Source: JAKACA01 sp963769255 | GTDB lineage: Bacteria > Actinomycetota > Acidimicrobiia > Acidimicrobiales > Bog-793 | Reading direction: 5' to 3' | NCBI GenBank assembly: GCA_963769255.1 | Contig: CAVYKV010000001.1 | Coordinates: 1,922,001-1,986,000 of the forward strand | DNA length: 64,000 nt | Shown here: positions 22,846 through 31,223 of the stretch, in pieces | How positions within the stretch are numbered: the first letter of the stretch is position 1 | Layout of the letters: the number at the start of each line of letters is the position of its first letter | The notes under the pieces: generated by a model | What the model saw: only the letters and a program-made list of their open reading frames with translations | Databases searched by the model: none | What the model was told of the DNA's origin: nothing | Position numbers and translations under genes: made by a program

Positions 22846-23406
22846 TCAGGCGGCGTCGGCCCAGATGACGGGACTCCGGCTCTGCCCGTCCTCCCCGGTG
22901 TAGAGGAACACGGCCGGTTGCACGCCGATAGGCATCTGGAACTCGACACATCCGACGGCGAGCTCGCCTCGACCGAGCGTCACCTGGCCGTTGGCGAAAT
23001 TCGGGCAGCTCATGATGGCGCTGAACTGGGCGCCGTAGCTCTGCGTGTTCGTGGCGATGAGGGCGAGCGAGCGATCGGCGTCGTCGCTGAAGGTCGCCGT
23101 CAGAGCCCGGAAGGTGATCTTCACGCCGAGGTAACGAGAGCCCGCCAGCGGAGAGTTCCCGTTGGCGTCCTTCGCCAGAGCGACGACGGCCAGCACTGTG
23201 ACGTCCGCCTTTCCGTGTTCGCCGCTGATGACCTGCGTTGTGCCGAGATGGGGTGCATGCCGCTCGAGGGCGAGCATCGTCGTCGTGGTCGTGGTCGGAG
23301 CCGGAGCCGAGCTGCAGGCGGACAGGCAGAGCCCGCCGACGATGCCCAAGGCCAGGGCGAGCAACGTCGGACCGAGCTGGGTCTGAGCGAGACGCCGATG
23401 CCCCAA
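22846..23406 (-). CDS. DUF4352-like secreted lipoprotein
   Basis: 186 residues. The signal peptide (GHRRLAQTQLG then a Leu/Ala/Gly core) ends in lipobox CLSAC, followed by a Thr-rich linker. The mature part has the immunoglobulin-like beta pattern of DUF4352: YLGVKITFRALT, then ALIATNTQSYGAQF, then GELAVGCVEFQMP. One Cys pair (SCPNF, VGCVEF) could form a disulfide. Start is the TTG at 23406 preceded by GGAAGGGGGG; no ATG or GTG in frame gives a proper signal peptide. It lies inverted between patA and pimA, which are normally adjacent. Role unknown. Confidence 0.78.
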   Translation of the reverse strand: MGHRRLAQTQLGPTLLALALGIVGGLCLSACSSAPAPTTTTTTMLALERHAPHLGTTQVISGEHGKADVTVLAVVALAKDANGNSPLAGSRYLGVKITFRALTATFSDDADRSLALIATNTQSYGAQFSAIMSCPNFANGQVTLGRGELAVGCVEFQMPIGVQPAVFLYTGEDGQSRSPVIWADAA

Positions 23407-23502
23407 GAGCGTTACCCCCCTTCCATCGAAATTCAACCACTCCAGCAGAGCTGGCTGCCGGTCGGCTTGCCTCCGGTCGCCGGCGTGACCTAGGAGAAGG
23501 GC

Positions 23503-24645
23503 GTGCGCGTCGCCATGGTGAGCCCGTACGACCTCTCGATCCCGGGGGGCGTGCAGGGGCAGGTCGACGGCTTGGCGAAGGCGCTCGAGCGGGCGGGATC
23601 GAGTGTGACCGTCGTCGCGCCGGTGGGTTTCGAGGGTGTGCTGGGCGAGACGGGGTACGTCCTGGCGCCCACCGGCCGGAGCATCCGGGTGCCGGCCAAC
23701 GGCTCGCAGGCCCCCGTAGCTCCCGGTCCGATCACGATGGTGCGCACGCTGAGGATCCTGCGCCGCCTCGAGCCGGATGTCGTGCACGTGCACGAGCCCC
23801 TCGTACCCGGTTCGTCCCTCGCCGCCGTCGCTGCCGGCCCGCGACCGATCGTGGCGACGTTCCACCGGGCCGGCACGGATGCGCTCTACCGGGCGGAGGG
23901 AGCGCTCCTTCGGCCCCTCAGGCGGCGCCTCGGCGCCCTCGTGGCGGTGTCGGAGGCGGCCCGTGCCACGGCCACCGAGGTGCTCGGTGGGCTCTCCGGC
24001 CCGATCGAGCTCATTCCGAACGGCATCGACCTGCAGCGCTATGCCGAGGCCGCAGCAGGAGCATCCGGCCGGCCGCACCGTGGCACCGTCGACGACCCCT
24101 TGCGCCTCCTCTTCGTGGGGCGACACGAAGAGCGAAAGGGGCTCGGCGTCCTCCTCGCGGCTGCCCGCCGGCTGCAGGCAATGGCGTCGTCGGACGTCCC
24201 GTCGTGGCGCCTCCTCGTGGTCGGCGACGGGCCGGAGACGGCCGAGCTGAAGCGCGGCACCGCCGTCGACGAGAGCACCGAGTGGCTGGGTGTCGTCGAC
24301 GATGCGGAAAGGACCCGCCTGCTGGCCGGCGCCGACGTGTTCGTCGCCCCCTCCGTCGGCGGGGAGTCCTTCGGCGTCGTGCTCCTCGAGGCGATGGCCG
24401 CCGGCGCCGCCGTCGTCGCCTCCGATCTGCCCGGGTATCGGATGGCCGCCGGCAACGCCGCCCGGCTCTTCCCGGCGGGGGACGTCGGGGCGCTCGCCAG
24501 CACGTTGGCGTCGGTGCTGGCGGACCCGCAGGAGCGCCGGCACCTCGGCGAGCGGTCGCTGGCGCGAGCCGACCGGTTCTCAATGGATGCCGTCGCCGCC
24601 CGCTACCTCGAGCTCTACGACCGCCTGGCGAGCGCCCGCACGTAG
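23503..24645 (+). CDS. pimA: Phosphatidylinositol alpha-mannosyltransferase PimA (GT4)
   Basis: 380 residues with a GT-B fold of family GT4. The opening MVSPYDLSIPGGVQGQVDGLA is the PimA signature (GGVQ.HV...), the acceptor-side motif VHVHEPLVPGSS follows, and the donor domain has LLFVGRHEERKGLGVLL and the E-x7-E motif in GGESFGVVLLEAMAAG. PimA transfers mannose from GDP-mannose to PI at the cytoplasmic membrane. GTG start just after AGGAGAAGG. Gene order places it after pgsA and patA as in other actinobacteria, although 1.2 kb of other DNA intervenes. Its TAG stop codon is also the first half of the TAGACT box of the next gene. Confidence 0.92.
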   Translation: MRVAMVSPYDLSIPGGVQGQVDGLAKALERAGSSVTVVAPVGFEGVLGETGYVLAPTGRSIRVPANGSQAPVAPGPITMVRTLRILRRLEPDVVHVHEPLVPGSSLAAVAAGPRPIVATFHRAGTDALYRAEGALLRPLRRRLGALVAVSEAARATATEVLGGLSGPIELIPNGIDLQRYAEAAAGASGRPHRGTVDDPLRLLFVGRHEERKGLGVLLAAARRLQAMASSDVPSWRLLVVGDGPETAELKRGTAVDESTEWLGVVDDAERTRLLAGADVFVAPSVGGESFGVVLLEAMAAGAAVVASDLPGYRMAAGNAARLFPAGDVGALASTLASVLADPQERRHLGERSLARADRFSMDAVAARYLELYDRLASART

Positions 24646-24648
24646 ACT
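24643..24648 (+). promoter_or_regulatory. -10 element TAGACT overlapping the pimA stop codon
   Basis: The TAG stop of pimA forms the first three bases of TAGACT. The box ends 7 bases before the GTG at 24656, so the peptidase gene can be transcribed separately as a leaderless mRNA. Confidence 0.5.
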
Positions 24649-24655
24649 CGGCGCC

Positions 24656-25585
24656 GTGCCGTCCTCGACGAGGTCCCGCTCTCGTCGCTCCCAGCGCCAC
24701 GACCCGGGGGAGCGGGGGAGGCGAAGTCGGGAGGCGCAGGAGGCGGCTTACGAGACGGCTCGAGTCGTGCTCGAGCGGGCGGCCGCTCGCCGGGACGCCG
24801 AGTGGAAGGCGGCAGCCGAGCACAACCGCCGCCGCGTGCGGCTCGTCCTGGCACTTCCAGCGCTCGTGGCGCTCGTCGTGGTTCTCCTCGGCATCTTGCT
24901 TCCGGTGCTCTTCGTCGTCGGTGGCGTGCTCCTCGCCATCTGGATCGGCGTCGCAGCCTTCGTCTGGGCTGGTGCCTCCGACCGGCTCGTCGGCCGTATC
25001 GGTGCTCTCGACGTGGAGGAGGCGGAACGGGCGGGCGTCGTGACGTCGCTCGGGGCGGCGCGACTCGCCGACATGTCCGAGGCGCTCTGCGCTGCGCTCG
25101 GCGTGCGACCGCCCGCCCTGCGCATCCTCGAGGACCCGTCGATGAATGCCATCTCGGTCGGTCTTCGGCACGACGACGTCACCCTGATCGTCACGGCGGG
25201 ACTGCTCGAGCAGCTCGACCGCATCGAGTTGGAGGGCGTCGTCGCCCACGAGCTGGCGCATGTGAAGCGGTGGGACGTCGCCCCGGCGACGCTCGCCTCG
25301 GGCGCACTCGGGACGTTCGTGAAGCTCGTCGGCGGCGAGCAACTGCTCGGATGGCTCGTCGGCACCGATCGCGAGGTCCGGGCCGACGTCGCCGGCGTCG
25401 CCACCACGCGCTACCCACCCGGACTGACGGACGCCCTCGACCGCATCCGGGCGGCCGGGGCGACACGCCCGGCAGGCGTGCCGAGCGCTCTCCTGGCACG
25501 AACGAGCGGCCACTGGCTCGTGCCCGTGGGCGAGAGTGCCACGGCCGGGCTCTCGGATCGCCTGGACGTCTTGAGGGAACTGTGA
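24656..25585 (+). CDS. M48-family (HtpX-like) membrane metallopeptidase
   Basis: 309 residues. A basic Arg/Ser-rich N-terminus (about 60 residues) precedes two transmembrane segments (about 62-100) and then the peptidase domain. The zinc motif HEXXH is VAHELAHVK near residue 198, and the third-ligand region is DREVRADVAGV. Family members cleave membrane or stress-damaged proteins. It occupies the place between pimA and pdxS, which holds other hypothetical or Nudix genes in related genomes. The leaderless start at GTG 24656 is supported by TAGACT. The link to the neighbouring lipid and PLP genes is not clear. Confidence 0.86.
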   Translation: MPSSTRSRSRRSQRHDPGERGRRSREAQEAAYETARVVLERAAARRDAEWKAAAEHNRRRVRLVLALPALVALVVVLLGILLPVLFVVGGVLLAIWIGVAAFVWAGASDRLVGRIGALDVEEAERAGVVTSLGAARLADMSEALCAALGVRPPALRILEDPSMNAISVGLRHDDVTLIVTAGLLEQLDRIELEGVVAHELAHVKRWDVAPATLASGALGTFVKLVGGEQLLGWLVGTDREVRADVAGVATTRYPPGLTDALDRIRAAGATRPAGVPSALLARTSGHWLVPVGESATAGLSDRLDVLREL

Positions 25586-25600
25586 TTGGGCGGCGGGCCG

Positions 25601-25606
25601 TAGACT
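25601..25606 (+). promoter_or_regulatory. -10 element TAGACT of pdxS (leaderless)
   Basis: TAGACT ends 7 bases before the pdxS ATG at 25614. It probably drives pdxS, pdxT and yebC, whose gaps are 4 bases each. Confidence 0.6.
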
Positions 25607-25613
25607 GACCCGC

Positions 25614-26531
25614 ATGGGCTCAGCTGGAGGTTCTGACGACACGACGGCGCCCGGGCGCGCCACCGGGACGGCGCGCGTGAAGCGTGGCCTGGCCGAGATG
25701 CTCCGGGGCGGGGTCATCATGGACGTCGTGGACGCCGCGCAGGCCAAGATCGCCGAGGACGCCGGGGCCGTGTCGGTGATGGCCCTCGAGCGCGTGCCGG
25801 CCGATATCCGCCGAGACGGCGGGGTCGCCCGCATGAGCGACCCGGCACTCGTCGAGGGGATCCAGAACGCCGTCACGATCCCGGTGATGGCGAAGGCCCG
25901 CATCGGTCATTTCGCCGAGGCGCAGGTGCTGCAGGCCCTCCGCGTCGACTACGTGGACGAGAGCGAAGTGCTGACGCCCGCCGACGAGGCGTACCACATC
26001 GACAAGTGGGCCTTCCAGGTGCCCTTCGTGTGCGGGGCGACCAACCTCGGTGAAGCCCTCCGCCGTATCAGCGAGGGGGCCGCCCTCATCCGCTCGAAGG
26101 GCGAGGCGGGCACTGGCAACGTCGTGGAGGCGGTGCGTCACCTCCGGTCCATCCTGGGCGACATCCGCAAGCTGGCGACGGCCGACGAGGCGGAGCTGTA
26201 CGGGTGGGCGAAGAACCTGCAGGCGCCACTGGATCTCGTCGTCGAGGTGGCGGCGACCGGGAAGCTGCCCGTGCCCCTCTTCTGTGCCGGCGGTCTGGCC
26301 ACGCCGGCCGATGCCGCCCTCGTCATGCAGCTCGGCGCCGAGGCGGTCTTCGTCGGCTCCGGCATCTTCAAGAGCAGCGACCCCGCCCGCCGTGCCCGGG
26401 CCATCGTGGAGGCGACCGCCCACTTCGAGGACCCCGAGATCGTCGCCAAGGTGTCGCGAGGACTCGGCGACGCCATGGTGGGCCGCGAGATCGGGACGCT
26501 CGAGGTGAAGCTGGCCGAGCGCGGCTGGTAG
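25614..26531 (+). CDS. pdxS: Pyridoxal 5'-phosphate synthase subunit PdxS
   Basis: 305 residues, (beta/alpha)8 barrel. Conserved blocks: RGLAEMLRGGVIMDVVDAAQAKIAEDAGA, VMALERVPADIRRDGGVARMSDP, MAKARIGHFAEAQ (catalytic Lys), and PLFCAGGLATPADAALVMQLGA with the phosphate-binding GS. It combines ribose 5-phosphate, glyceraldehyde 3-phosphate and ammonia into PLP, with ammonia from PdxT encoded 4 bases downstream. Start ATG at 25614 fits the TAGACT box and leaves a 22-residue flexible N-terminus. Confidence 0.97.
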   Translation: MGSAGGSDDTTAPGRATGTARVKRGLAEMLRGGVIMDVVDAAQAKIAEDAGAVSVMALERVPADIRRDGGVARMSDPALVEGIQNAVTIPVMAKARIGHFAEAQVLQALRVDYVDESEVLTPADEAYHIDKWAFQVPFVCGATNLGEALRRISEGAALIRSKGEAGTGNVVEAVRHLRSILGDIRKLATADEAELYGWAKNLQAPLDLVVEVAATGKLPVPLFCAGGLATPADAALVMQLGAEAVFVGSGIFKSSDPARRARAIVEATAHFEDPEIVAKVSRGLGDAMVGREIGTLEVKLAERGW

Positions 26532-26535
26532 GCCG

Positions 26536-27180
26536 GTGACGTCGACGCGCTCGGCGCACCGGAGTCCTGCCGCCCGAGTCGGCGTCCTGGCCTTGCAAGG
26601 CGACGTCCGCGAGCACTCTGCCGTGCTGCGGTCGCTCGGCGCCGATCCGGTGCCCGTGCGCCGTCCCCTCGACCTCGACGGCGTCGAGGCGCTCGTGATG
26701 CCGGGTGGGGAGTCGACGACGATGTCCCTCCTGCTCGAGTCGTCGGGGCTGCTGCCCGAGCTCGAGAAGCGGCTCGCGGACGGCATGCCGGTGCTCGGGA
26801 CGTGCGCCGGCATGATCCTCTTGAGCCGCCAGATCGTGGACGGCCGGCCGGACCAGGTGTGCTTCGGGGCGATCGATCTCGTCGTGCGAAGGAACGCCTT
26901 CGGCCGTCAGCTGGAGTCCTTCGAGACGGACCTGCAGGTGACGGGCGTGCCCGGAGGACCGATGCACGCCGTCTTCATCCGGGCGCCCGTCGTCGAGAGC
27001 GCCGGCCGCGACGTCGAGGTGCTCGCCGCCGTGGCGCTCGGCGGCCCGCAGGACGTAGCGCCGAGGGCGGTCGTGTGCCGGCAGGGACCGGTGATCGTGG
27101 CCGCCTTCCACCCGGAGCTGTCCGGCGACGGCCGGCTCCACCAACTGCTGCTGGACCGAAGAGAGCTCGAGGGAGACTGA
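26536..27180 (+). CDS. pdxT: Pyridoxal 5'-phosphate synthase glutaminase subunit PdxT
   Basis: 214 residues, class I glutamine amidotransferase. The catalytic triad is visible: Cys in GTCAGMILLS, and His and Glu in FHPEL. GGEST near residue 57 and VGVLALQGDVREH at the start are PdxT signatures. It supplies ammonia to PdxS. GTG start 4 bases after the pdxS stop; about 12 residues precede the conserved start of the domain, so a slightly later start is possible. Confidence 0.96.
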   Translation: MTSTRSAHRSPAARVGVLALQGDVREHSAVLRSLGADPVPVRRPLDLDGVEALVMPGGESTTMSLLLESSGLLPELEKRLADGMPVLGTCAGMILLSRQIVDGRPDQVCFGAIDLVVRRNAFGRQLESFETDLQVTGVPGGPMHAVFIRAPVVESAGRDVEVLAAVALGGPQDVAPRAVVCRQGPVIVAAFHPELSGDGRLHQLLLDRRELEGD

Positions 27181-27184
27181 AACC

Positions 27185-27934
27185 ATGTCAGGTCACTCCA
27201 AGTGGGCGACGACGAAGCACCGCAAAGGCGCCGTCGACAAGGCGAGAGGGCAGCTCTTCGCGAAGCTCATCCGCCAGGTCGAGGTGGCCGCCCGCGAAGG
27301 CGGCGGCGACGTCAACGCCAACGCCACCCTGCGGACGATGTTCGCCAAGGCGCGGGATGCCTCCGTACCCATCGACACCATCGAGCGTGCCATCAAGCGC
27401 GGGACCGGCGAGCTCGAAGGCGTGCGCTATGAAGCCGTCTCCTACGAGGGCTACGCCCCCTCCGGGGTGGCGCTCATCGTGGAGTGCCTGACGGACAACC
27501 GCAACCGGACCGGCGCGGAGATCCGTTCCCTCTTCTCTCGCAACGGCGGCTCCATGGCGGAGCCCGGTGCTGTCTCGTGGCAATTCGACCGCAAGGGCGT
27601 CGTCATGCTCCCGAAGACCGTCGGCGAGGACGACCTCATGGGTGTCGCCCTCGACGCCGGCGCCGAGGATCTGGCCGACGAGGGCTCCGACTGGATGCTC
27701 ACCTCGGCGCCCTCCGACCTGCACGCCCTCAAGGTCGCCCTCGAGGAGGCCAAGATCCCGATGGAGAGCGCCGACCTCGAGATGGTCGCCAACACGCGGG
27801 TCGCCATCGAGGACGAGTCCACGGCGAAGCGCGTCCTGCGTCTCATCGAGGTGCTCGAGGAGCACGACGACGTCCAGAACGTCTGGTCGAACTTCGACAT
27901 CCCGGACGCCATCCTCGAGAGCATCGTGGTCTGA
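27185..27934 (+). CDS. YebC/PmpR-family protein
   Basis: 249 residues. It begins MSGHSKWATTKHRKGAVDKARGQLFAKL, the invariant N-terminus of the YebC family, and has the three-domain layout with EGYAPSGVALIVECLTDNRNRT in the middle. The family has been described as transcriptional regulators and more recently as translation factors that relieve stalling at proline stretches. It lies between pdxT and the ruv genes as in many bacteria, including its usual linkage to ruvC. GAGGGAG precedes the ATG. Confidence 0.95.
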   Translation: MSGHSKWATTKHRKGAVDKARGQLFAKLIRQVEVAAREGGGDVNANATLRTMFAKARDASVPIDTIERAIKRGTGELEGVRYEAVSYEGYAPSGVALIVECLTDNRNRTGAEIRSLFSRNGGSMAEPGAVSWQFDRKGVVMLPKTVGEDDLMGVALDAGAEDLADEGSDWMLTSAPSDLHALKVALEEAKIPMESADLEMVANTRVAIEDESTAKRVLRLIEVLEEHDDVQNVWSNFDIPDAILESIVV

Positions 27935-28008
27935 GGGCGCCGGCCGGCCTGGCGCCGGCACGGGGCGGCCGCCCCGGCGGCATCCCCCAGTGGCAGGCCG
28001 TCCGGGGT

Positions 28009-28014
28009 TACCAT
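28009..28014 (+). promoter_or_regulatory. -10 element TACCAT of ruvC (leaderless)
   Basis: TACCAT ends 7 bases before the ruvC ATG at 28022. No LexA-type box (GAAC...GTTC) is visible next to it. Confidence 0.55.
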
Positions 28015-28021
28015 CGAACGG

Positions 28022-28636
28022 ATGTTTGTCCTCGGGATCGACCCTGGGCTCTCGCGATGCGGCTACGGCTGCGTCACGCGATCGGCCCGCGACGCCGGCT
28101 TCCGGGCGGTGGCTGCCGGCGTCCTCACGACGTCGACGGAGGACGACGTGCCCACCCGCCTGGCGCAGCTCAGAGGCGACCTCGACAGCCTCTTCGCCGA
28201 CCTCCGTCCCGACGTCATGGTGATCGAGCGAATCTTCTTCCGCTCGAACGCCCGCACCGCCATGTCCGTCGGGCAAGCGAGCGGCGTGGCGCTCCTCACG
28301 GCGGCGGAGCACGGTTGCCCCGTCGCCGAGTACACGGCGGCGGAAGTCAAGCTCGCCGCCGCCGGCTACGGGAACGCCACGAAGGAGCAGGTACAGGCAA
28401 TGGTCGTACGGACGCTGCACCTCAGCCAAGCGCCTCGCCCCGCTGACGTCGCCGACGCCCTCGCCCTGGCCATCTGCCATCTCGGGGCGGCCGAGTGGGG
28501 GCGGCAGGCGGCGATGATGACCCGATCGGCGGGAGGGCCGCCCCCCGGCGCGTCGGCGCGGCATCCGTCGGGGTCGCCGGGCGGTGGACAGCGGGAAGGA
28601 CGCACGAGCGTCGTCACGAGGGGAATGGCCGGATGA
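28022..28636 (+). CDS. ruvC: Holliday junction endodeoxyribonuclease RuvC
   Basis: 204 residues; the core of about 160 plus a Gly/Pro/Arg-rich C-terminal tail. Acidic catalytic residues are visible in VLGIDPGLSRCGYG (Asp), VIERIFF (Glu) and PADVADALALAICH (two Asp). It resolves Holliday junctions with RuvAB. The stop overlaps the ruvA ATG (ATGA). Leaderless start at 28022. Confidence 0.95.
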   Translation: MFVLGIDPGLSRCGYGCVTRSARDAGFRAVAAGVLTTSTEDDVPTRLAQLRGDLDSLFADLRPDVMVIERIFFRSNARTAMSVGQASGVALLTAAEHGCPVAEYTAAEVKLAAAGYGNATKEQVQAMVVRTLHLSQAPRPADVADALALAICHLGAAEWGRQAAMMTRSAGGPPPGASARHPSGSPGGGQREGRTSVVTRGMAG

Positions 28637-29265
28637 TCGGATCGCTCAGGGGCACAGTCATCGAGCGGAGCGCCGCCGGCGATACGGCCGTGGAGATCAT
28701 CGTCGACGTGGGCGGTGTCGGCTACCGCGTCCTCGTGTCCGCCCGGCTCGCCGCCTCCGTCGGCACCGTGCGCTCGGGTCACACCACGGGCGGCTCCGAG
28801 GTCGTGCTCTCGATTCACACGCACGTGCGGGAGGGTGCCATCTCGCTCTACGGGTTCGCCGAGCCGACGGAGCGCCGGGCGTTCGAGCTGCTCCTCTCCG
28901 CACACGGTGTGGGGCCGGCCCTGGCGCTCGCCATCGTCTCGGTGCACGGTCCCGACCGGCTCGTCGAGATCGTGGCCAACGACGACATCGACGCCCTCAC
29001 GCTCGTGCCCGGTGTCGGGCGCAAGACGGCCATGCGCCTGCTCGTCGACTTGAAGTCGCGCTTCGGCGAGCTCGACGGCGCCTCCTCACCCTCCGTCGCC
29101 ATCCTCGGCGGGCCGCCGTCGGCGCAACGCGAGGTGGGCGAGGCCCTGGCACAGCTCGGCTACGCGCCCGATGAGGTCCGGTCGGCCGTACGGGACCTGC
29201 CTGCCGACGGCACGGTGGAGGAGCTCCTGCGAGCGGCGCTCCGGCAGCTGGCACCGCGACGATGA
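28633..29265 (+). CDS. ruvA: Holliday junction branch-migration protein RuvA
   Basis: 210 residues. N-terminal OB-fold (MIGSLRGTVIE ... EIIVDVGGVGYRVLV), two helix-hairpin-helix motifs (LLSAHGVGPALALAIV and LTLVPGVGRKTAMRLLVDLKSR), an acid linker with Ser/Pro, and domain III (REVGEALAQLGY) that contacts RuvB. It overlaps both ruvC (ATGA) and ruvB. Confidence 0.96.
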   Translation: MIGSLRGTVIERSAAGDTAVEIIVDVGGVGYRVLVSARLAASVGTVRSGHTTGGSEVVLSIHTHVREGAISLYGFAEPTERRAFELLLSAHGVGPALALAIVSVHGPDRLVEIVANDDIDALTLVPGVGRKTAMRLLVDLKSRFGELDGASSPSVAILGGPPSAQREVGEALAQLGYAPDEVRSAVRDLPADGTVEELLRAALRQLAPRR

Positions 29266-30464
29266 GCCCGCGCCGGGAGATCATCGCGGGTTCCGAGGAC
29301 GACGGGGCAGAGCTCGACGGACCCCGGGCCGAGATGCCGGAGGGCGTCGGAAGCCGAGCTCTCGACCCGGTCGCCGACGAGGCGGAGACGCAAGTCGAGG
29401 CGGGTCTTCGACCACGCTCGCTGGAGGACTTCGTCGGTCAGGAGGACCTGAAGGAGCGCCTGGCCATCGTCCTCGAGGCGGCCCGCCGCCGCCACCAAGC
29501 CGTCGACCACCTCCTCTTCGCCGGCCCGCCGGGCCTTGGCAAGACGACACTCGCCGGCATCGTGGCCGCCGAGATGGGCGCCAGCTTCCGGGTGACGTCG
29601 GGCCCGGCCCTCGTGCGCACCGGGGACGTCGCCGCCATCCTCACCGACCTGCAGCCCGGCGACGTCCTCTTCATCGACGAGATCCACCGTCTCGGTCGGG
29701 CTGTCGAGGAGGTCCTCTACCCGGCCATGGAGGACTTCCAGCTGGACATCGTGCTCGGCAAGGGACCCACCGCCCGCACGCTCCGCCTCGACATCCCCCG
29801 GTTCACCCTCGTCGGTGCCACGACGAGGACCGGCCTCGTGACGGGACCGTTGCGGGACCGCTTCGGCTTCGTCGCCCGCCTCGACCACTACCGCCCTGAG
29901 GAGCTGGAGGCGATCCTGCGCCGCTCCGCCGTCCTCTTCGGCACGGACCTCACCGAGGAGGGGGCGAGGGAGATCGCCGGCCGCTCGCGGGGCACCCCGC
30001 GCCTGGCGAACCGCCTGCTGCGGCGGGTGCGGGACTACGTCGAGGTGCGGGGCAAGGGCGTCGTGACGCTGGAGACCGCCCGCGAAGGGCTCGAGACCTT
30101 CGGCGTCGACGATCTCGGCCTCGATCGCGTCGACCGCATGATCCTCGAGACGCTCTGCATCGCCTTCCCGGGCCGGCCCATCGGGCTGTCGACGCTCGCC
30201 GTGAGCGTTGGCGAGGAGACCGAGACCGTGGAGGACGCCTACGAGCCATTCCTGCTCAAGGCCGGGCTGGTCCTTCGTACCCCCCGCGGCCGCGTGGCGA
30301 CGCCGGCCGCCTACCGCCACCTCGGCCTGGCGGTGCCGGCGCATCTCGAGCTGGAGGGCATGCTGGTCGGCGACATCGTCGGCGGGCGGGGACGCGGCCG
30401 GGGCCGGCACCTCCCCGCCGACGGCCCGAGCCTCTTCGACCAGATGGGGGAGGAGAGCCCCTGA
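29262..30464 (+). CDS. ruvB: Holliday junction helicase motor RuvB
   Basis: 400 residues; usual length about 340, with an N-terminal extension of about 45 acidic residues. Walker A is GPPGLGKTTLA, Walker B DEIHRL, sensor 1 GATTRTG, the arginine finger region GPLRDRFGF, and a C-terminal winged helix. It drives branch migration on RuvA-bound junctions. ATG overlaps the ruvA stop (ATGA). Confidence 0.96.
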   Translation: MSPRREIIAGSEDDGAELDGPRAEMPEGVGSRALDPVADEAETQVEAGLRPRSLEDFVGQEDLKERLAIVLEAARRRHQAVDHLLFAGPPGLGKTTLAGIVAAEMGASFRVTSGPALVRTGDVAAILTDLQPGDVLFIDEIHRLGRAVEEVLYPAMEDFQLDIVLGKGPTARTLRLDIPRFTLVGATTRTGLVTGPLRDRFGFVARLDHYRPEELEAILRRSAVLFGTDLTEEGAREIAGRSRGTPRLANRLLRRVRDYVEVRGKGVVTLETAREGLETFGVDDLGLDRVDRMILETLCIAFPGRPIGLSTLAVSVGEETETVEDAYEPFLLKAGLVLRTPRGRVATPAAYRHLGLAVPAHLELEGMLVGDIVGGRGRGRGRHLPADGPSLFDQMGEESP

Positions 30465-30556
30465 GGAGCGGGCTGCCGTCGTACAACGTGCCGGTGGGGG
30501 ACAGCGGGAGGGCCGACCGGCCGGCGGGTTGCTGAGAAGAACACCCGGACAGGCAC

Positions 30557-30562
30557 TAGTGT
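30557..30562 (+). promoter_or_regulatory. -10 element TAGTGT upstream of yajC-secD-secF
   Basis: TAGTGT is 37 bases before the yajC ATG, so this operon has a true 5' leader with GGGAG before the start. An 18-bp palindrome begins 5 bases after it. Confidence 0.45.
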
Positions 30563-30566
30563 GGTC

Positions 30567-30584
30567 GGTCGATTCGAATCGACC
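30567..30584. promoter_or_regulatory. 18-bp perfect palindrome at the yajC-secDF promoter
   Basis: GGTCGATTCGAATCGACC reads the same on both strands. It covers the predicted transcription start after TAGTGT at 30557. It could be a repressor operator for the Sec operon or a hairpin at the 5' end of the mRNA. It does not match the actinobacterial SOS box. Confidence 0.5.
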
Positions 30585-30599
30585 CAATGCAGGGAGCCG

Positions 30600-31223
30600 A
30601 TGTTGTCGCATCTCGACCAGTTGGGCCTCACTTTTCACGGCCTCGTGCTGGCAACCACCTCAAGCACCAAGAAGTCGTCCAGCTCCTCGGCGACGCTGCT
30701 CATCATCGTGGGCTTCGCTCTGCTGCTGTATTTCTTCGTCCTCCGTCCCCGCAACCAGCGCATGCGGCGCGGGCAAGCCCAGACACAGGGAGCCGACGTC
30801 GGCGACGAGGTGATGCTCGCCTCCGGCATCATCGGCCGCGTCATGAGCATCGAGGGCGATCGCGCCTCGGTCGAGATCGCTCCCGAGATCGAAGTGGAGG
30901 TCGTCCGTCGTGCCATCTCGACGGTGCTGCAGAAGGCCGACGAGGAGGTCGACCTCAACGTGCCGCCCGACCCGGGGAGCGACGACTACCGGCACGACCA
31001 TGCTGACGACGACGACGATGACTCGAGCGGGTACCACGATGCCCGTGGTCCCGTCGTGGCCGGCGAAGCGCACGACGAGGAGGCGGGATCCGAGGCGGAC
31101 GAGCACGACACGGCGACGACCGCCGGTGACGCAGGGGACTTCGAGGGAGACGTGACGACCACGGCGCCGCCGGGTCCGGGCGCCGCCCTCGATCTCGGAA
31201 GGGAAGGGCACAGCAGTCCATGA
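30600..31223 (+). CDS. yajC: Preprotein translocase subunit YajC with long acidic tail
   Basis: 207 residues, about twice the usual length. After a short N-terminus comes one transmembrane helix (LLIIVGFALLLYFFVLRP), then the basic RPRNQRMRR and the YajC domain (GDEVMLASGIIGRVMSIEGDRASVEI). The remaining 90 residues are an Asp/Glu/His-rich tail (DHADDDDDDSS and similar). YajC associates with SecDF in the translocon. Start ATG at 30600 follows GGGAG; an earlier in-frame GTG at 30561 lies inside the promoter. Its end overlaps secD (ATGA). Confidence 0.92.
   Translation: MLSHLDQLGLTFHGLVLATTSSTKKSSSSSATLLIIVGFALLLYFFVLRPRNQRMRRGQAQTQGADVGDEVMLASGIIGRVMSIEGDRASVEIAPEIEVEVVRRAISTVLQKADEEVDLNVPPDPGSDDYRHDHADDDDDDSSGYHDARGPVVAGEAHDEEAGSEADEHDTATTAGDAGDFEGDVTTTAPPGPGAALDLGREGHSSP

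Noticed and set aside
30568..30590. T-loop-like TTCGAAT suggesting a tRNA
   Set aside because: The invariant G53:C61 pair is absent, there is no acceptor or anticodon stem around it, and the sequence is simply an 18-bp palindrome.
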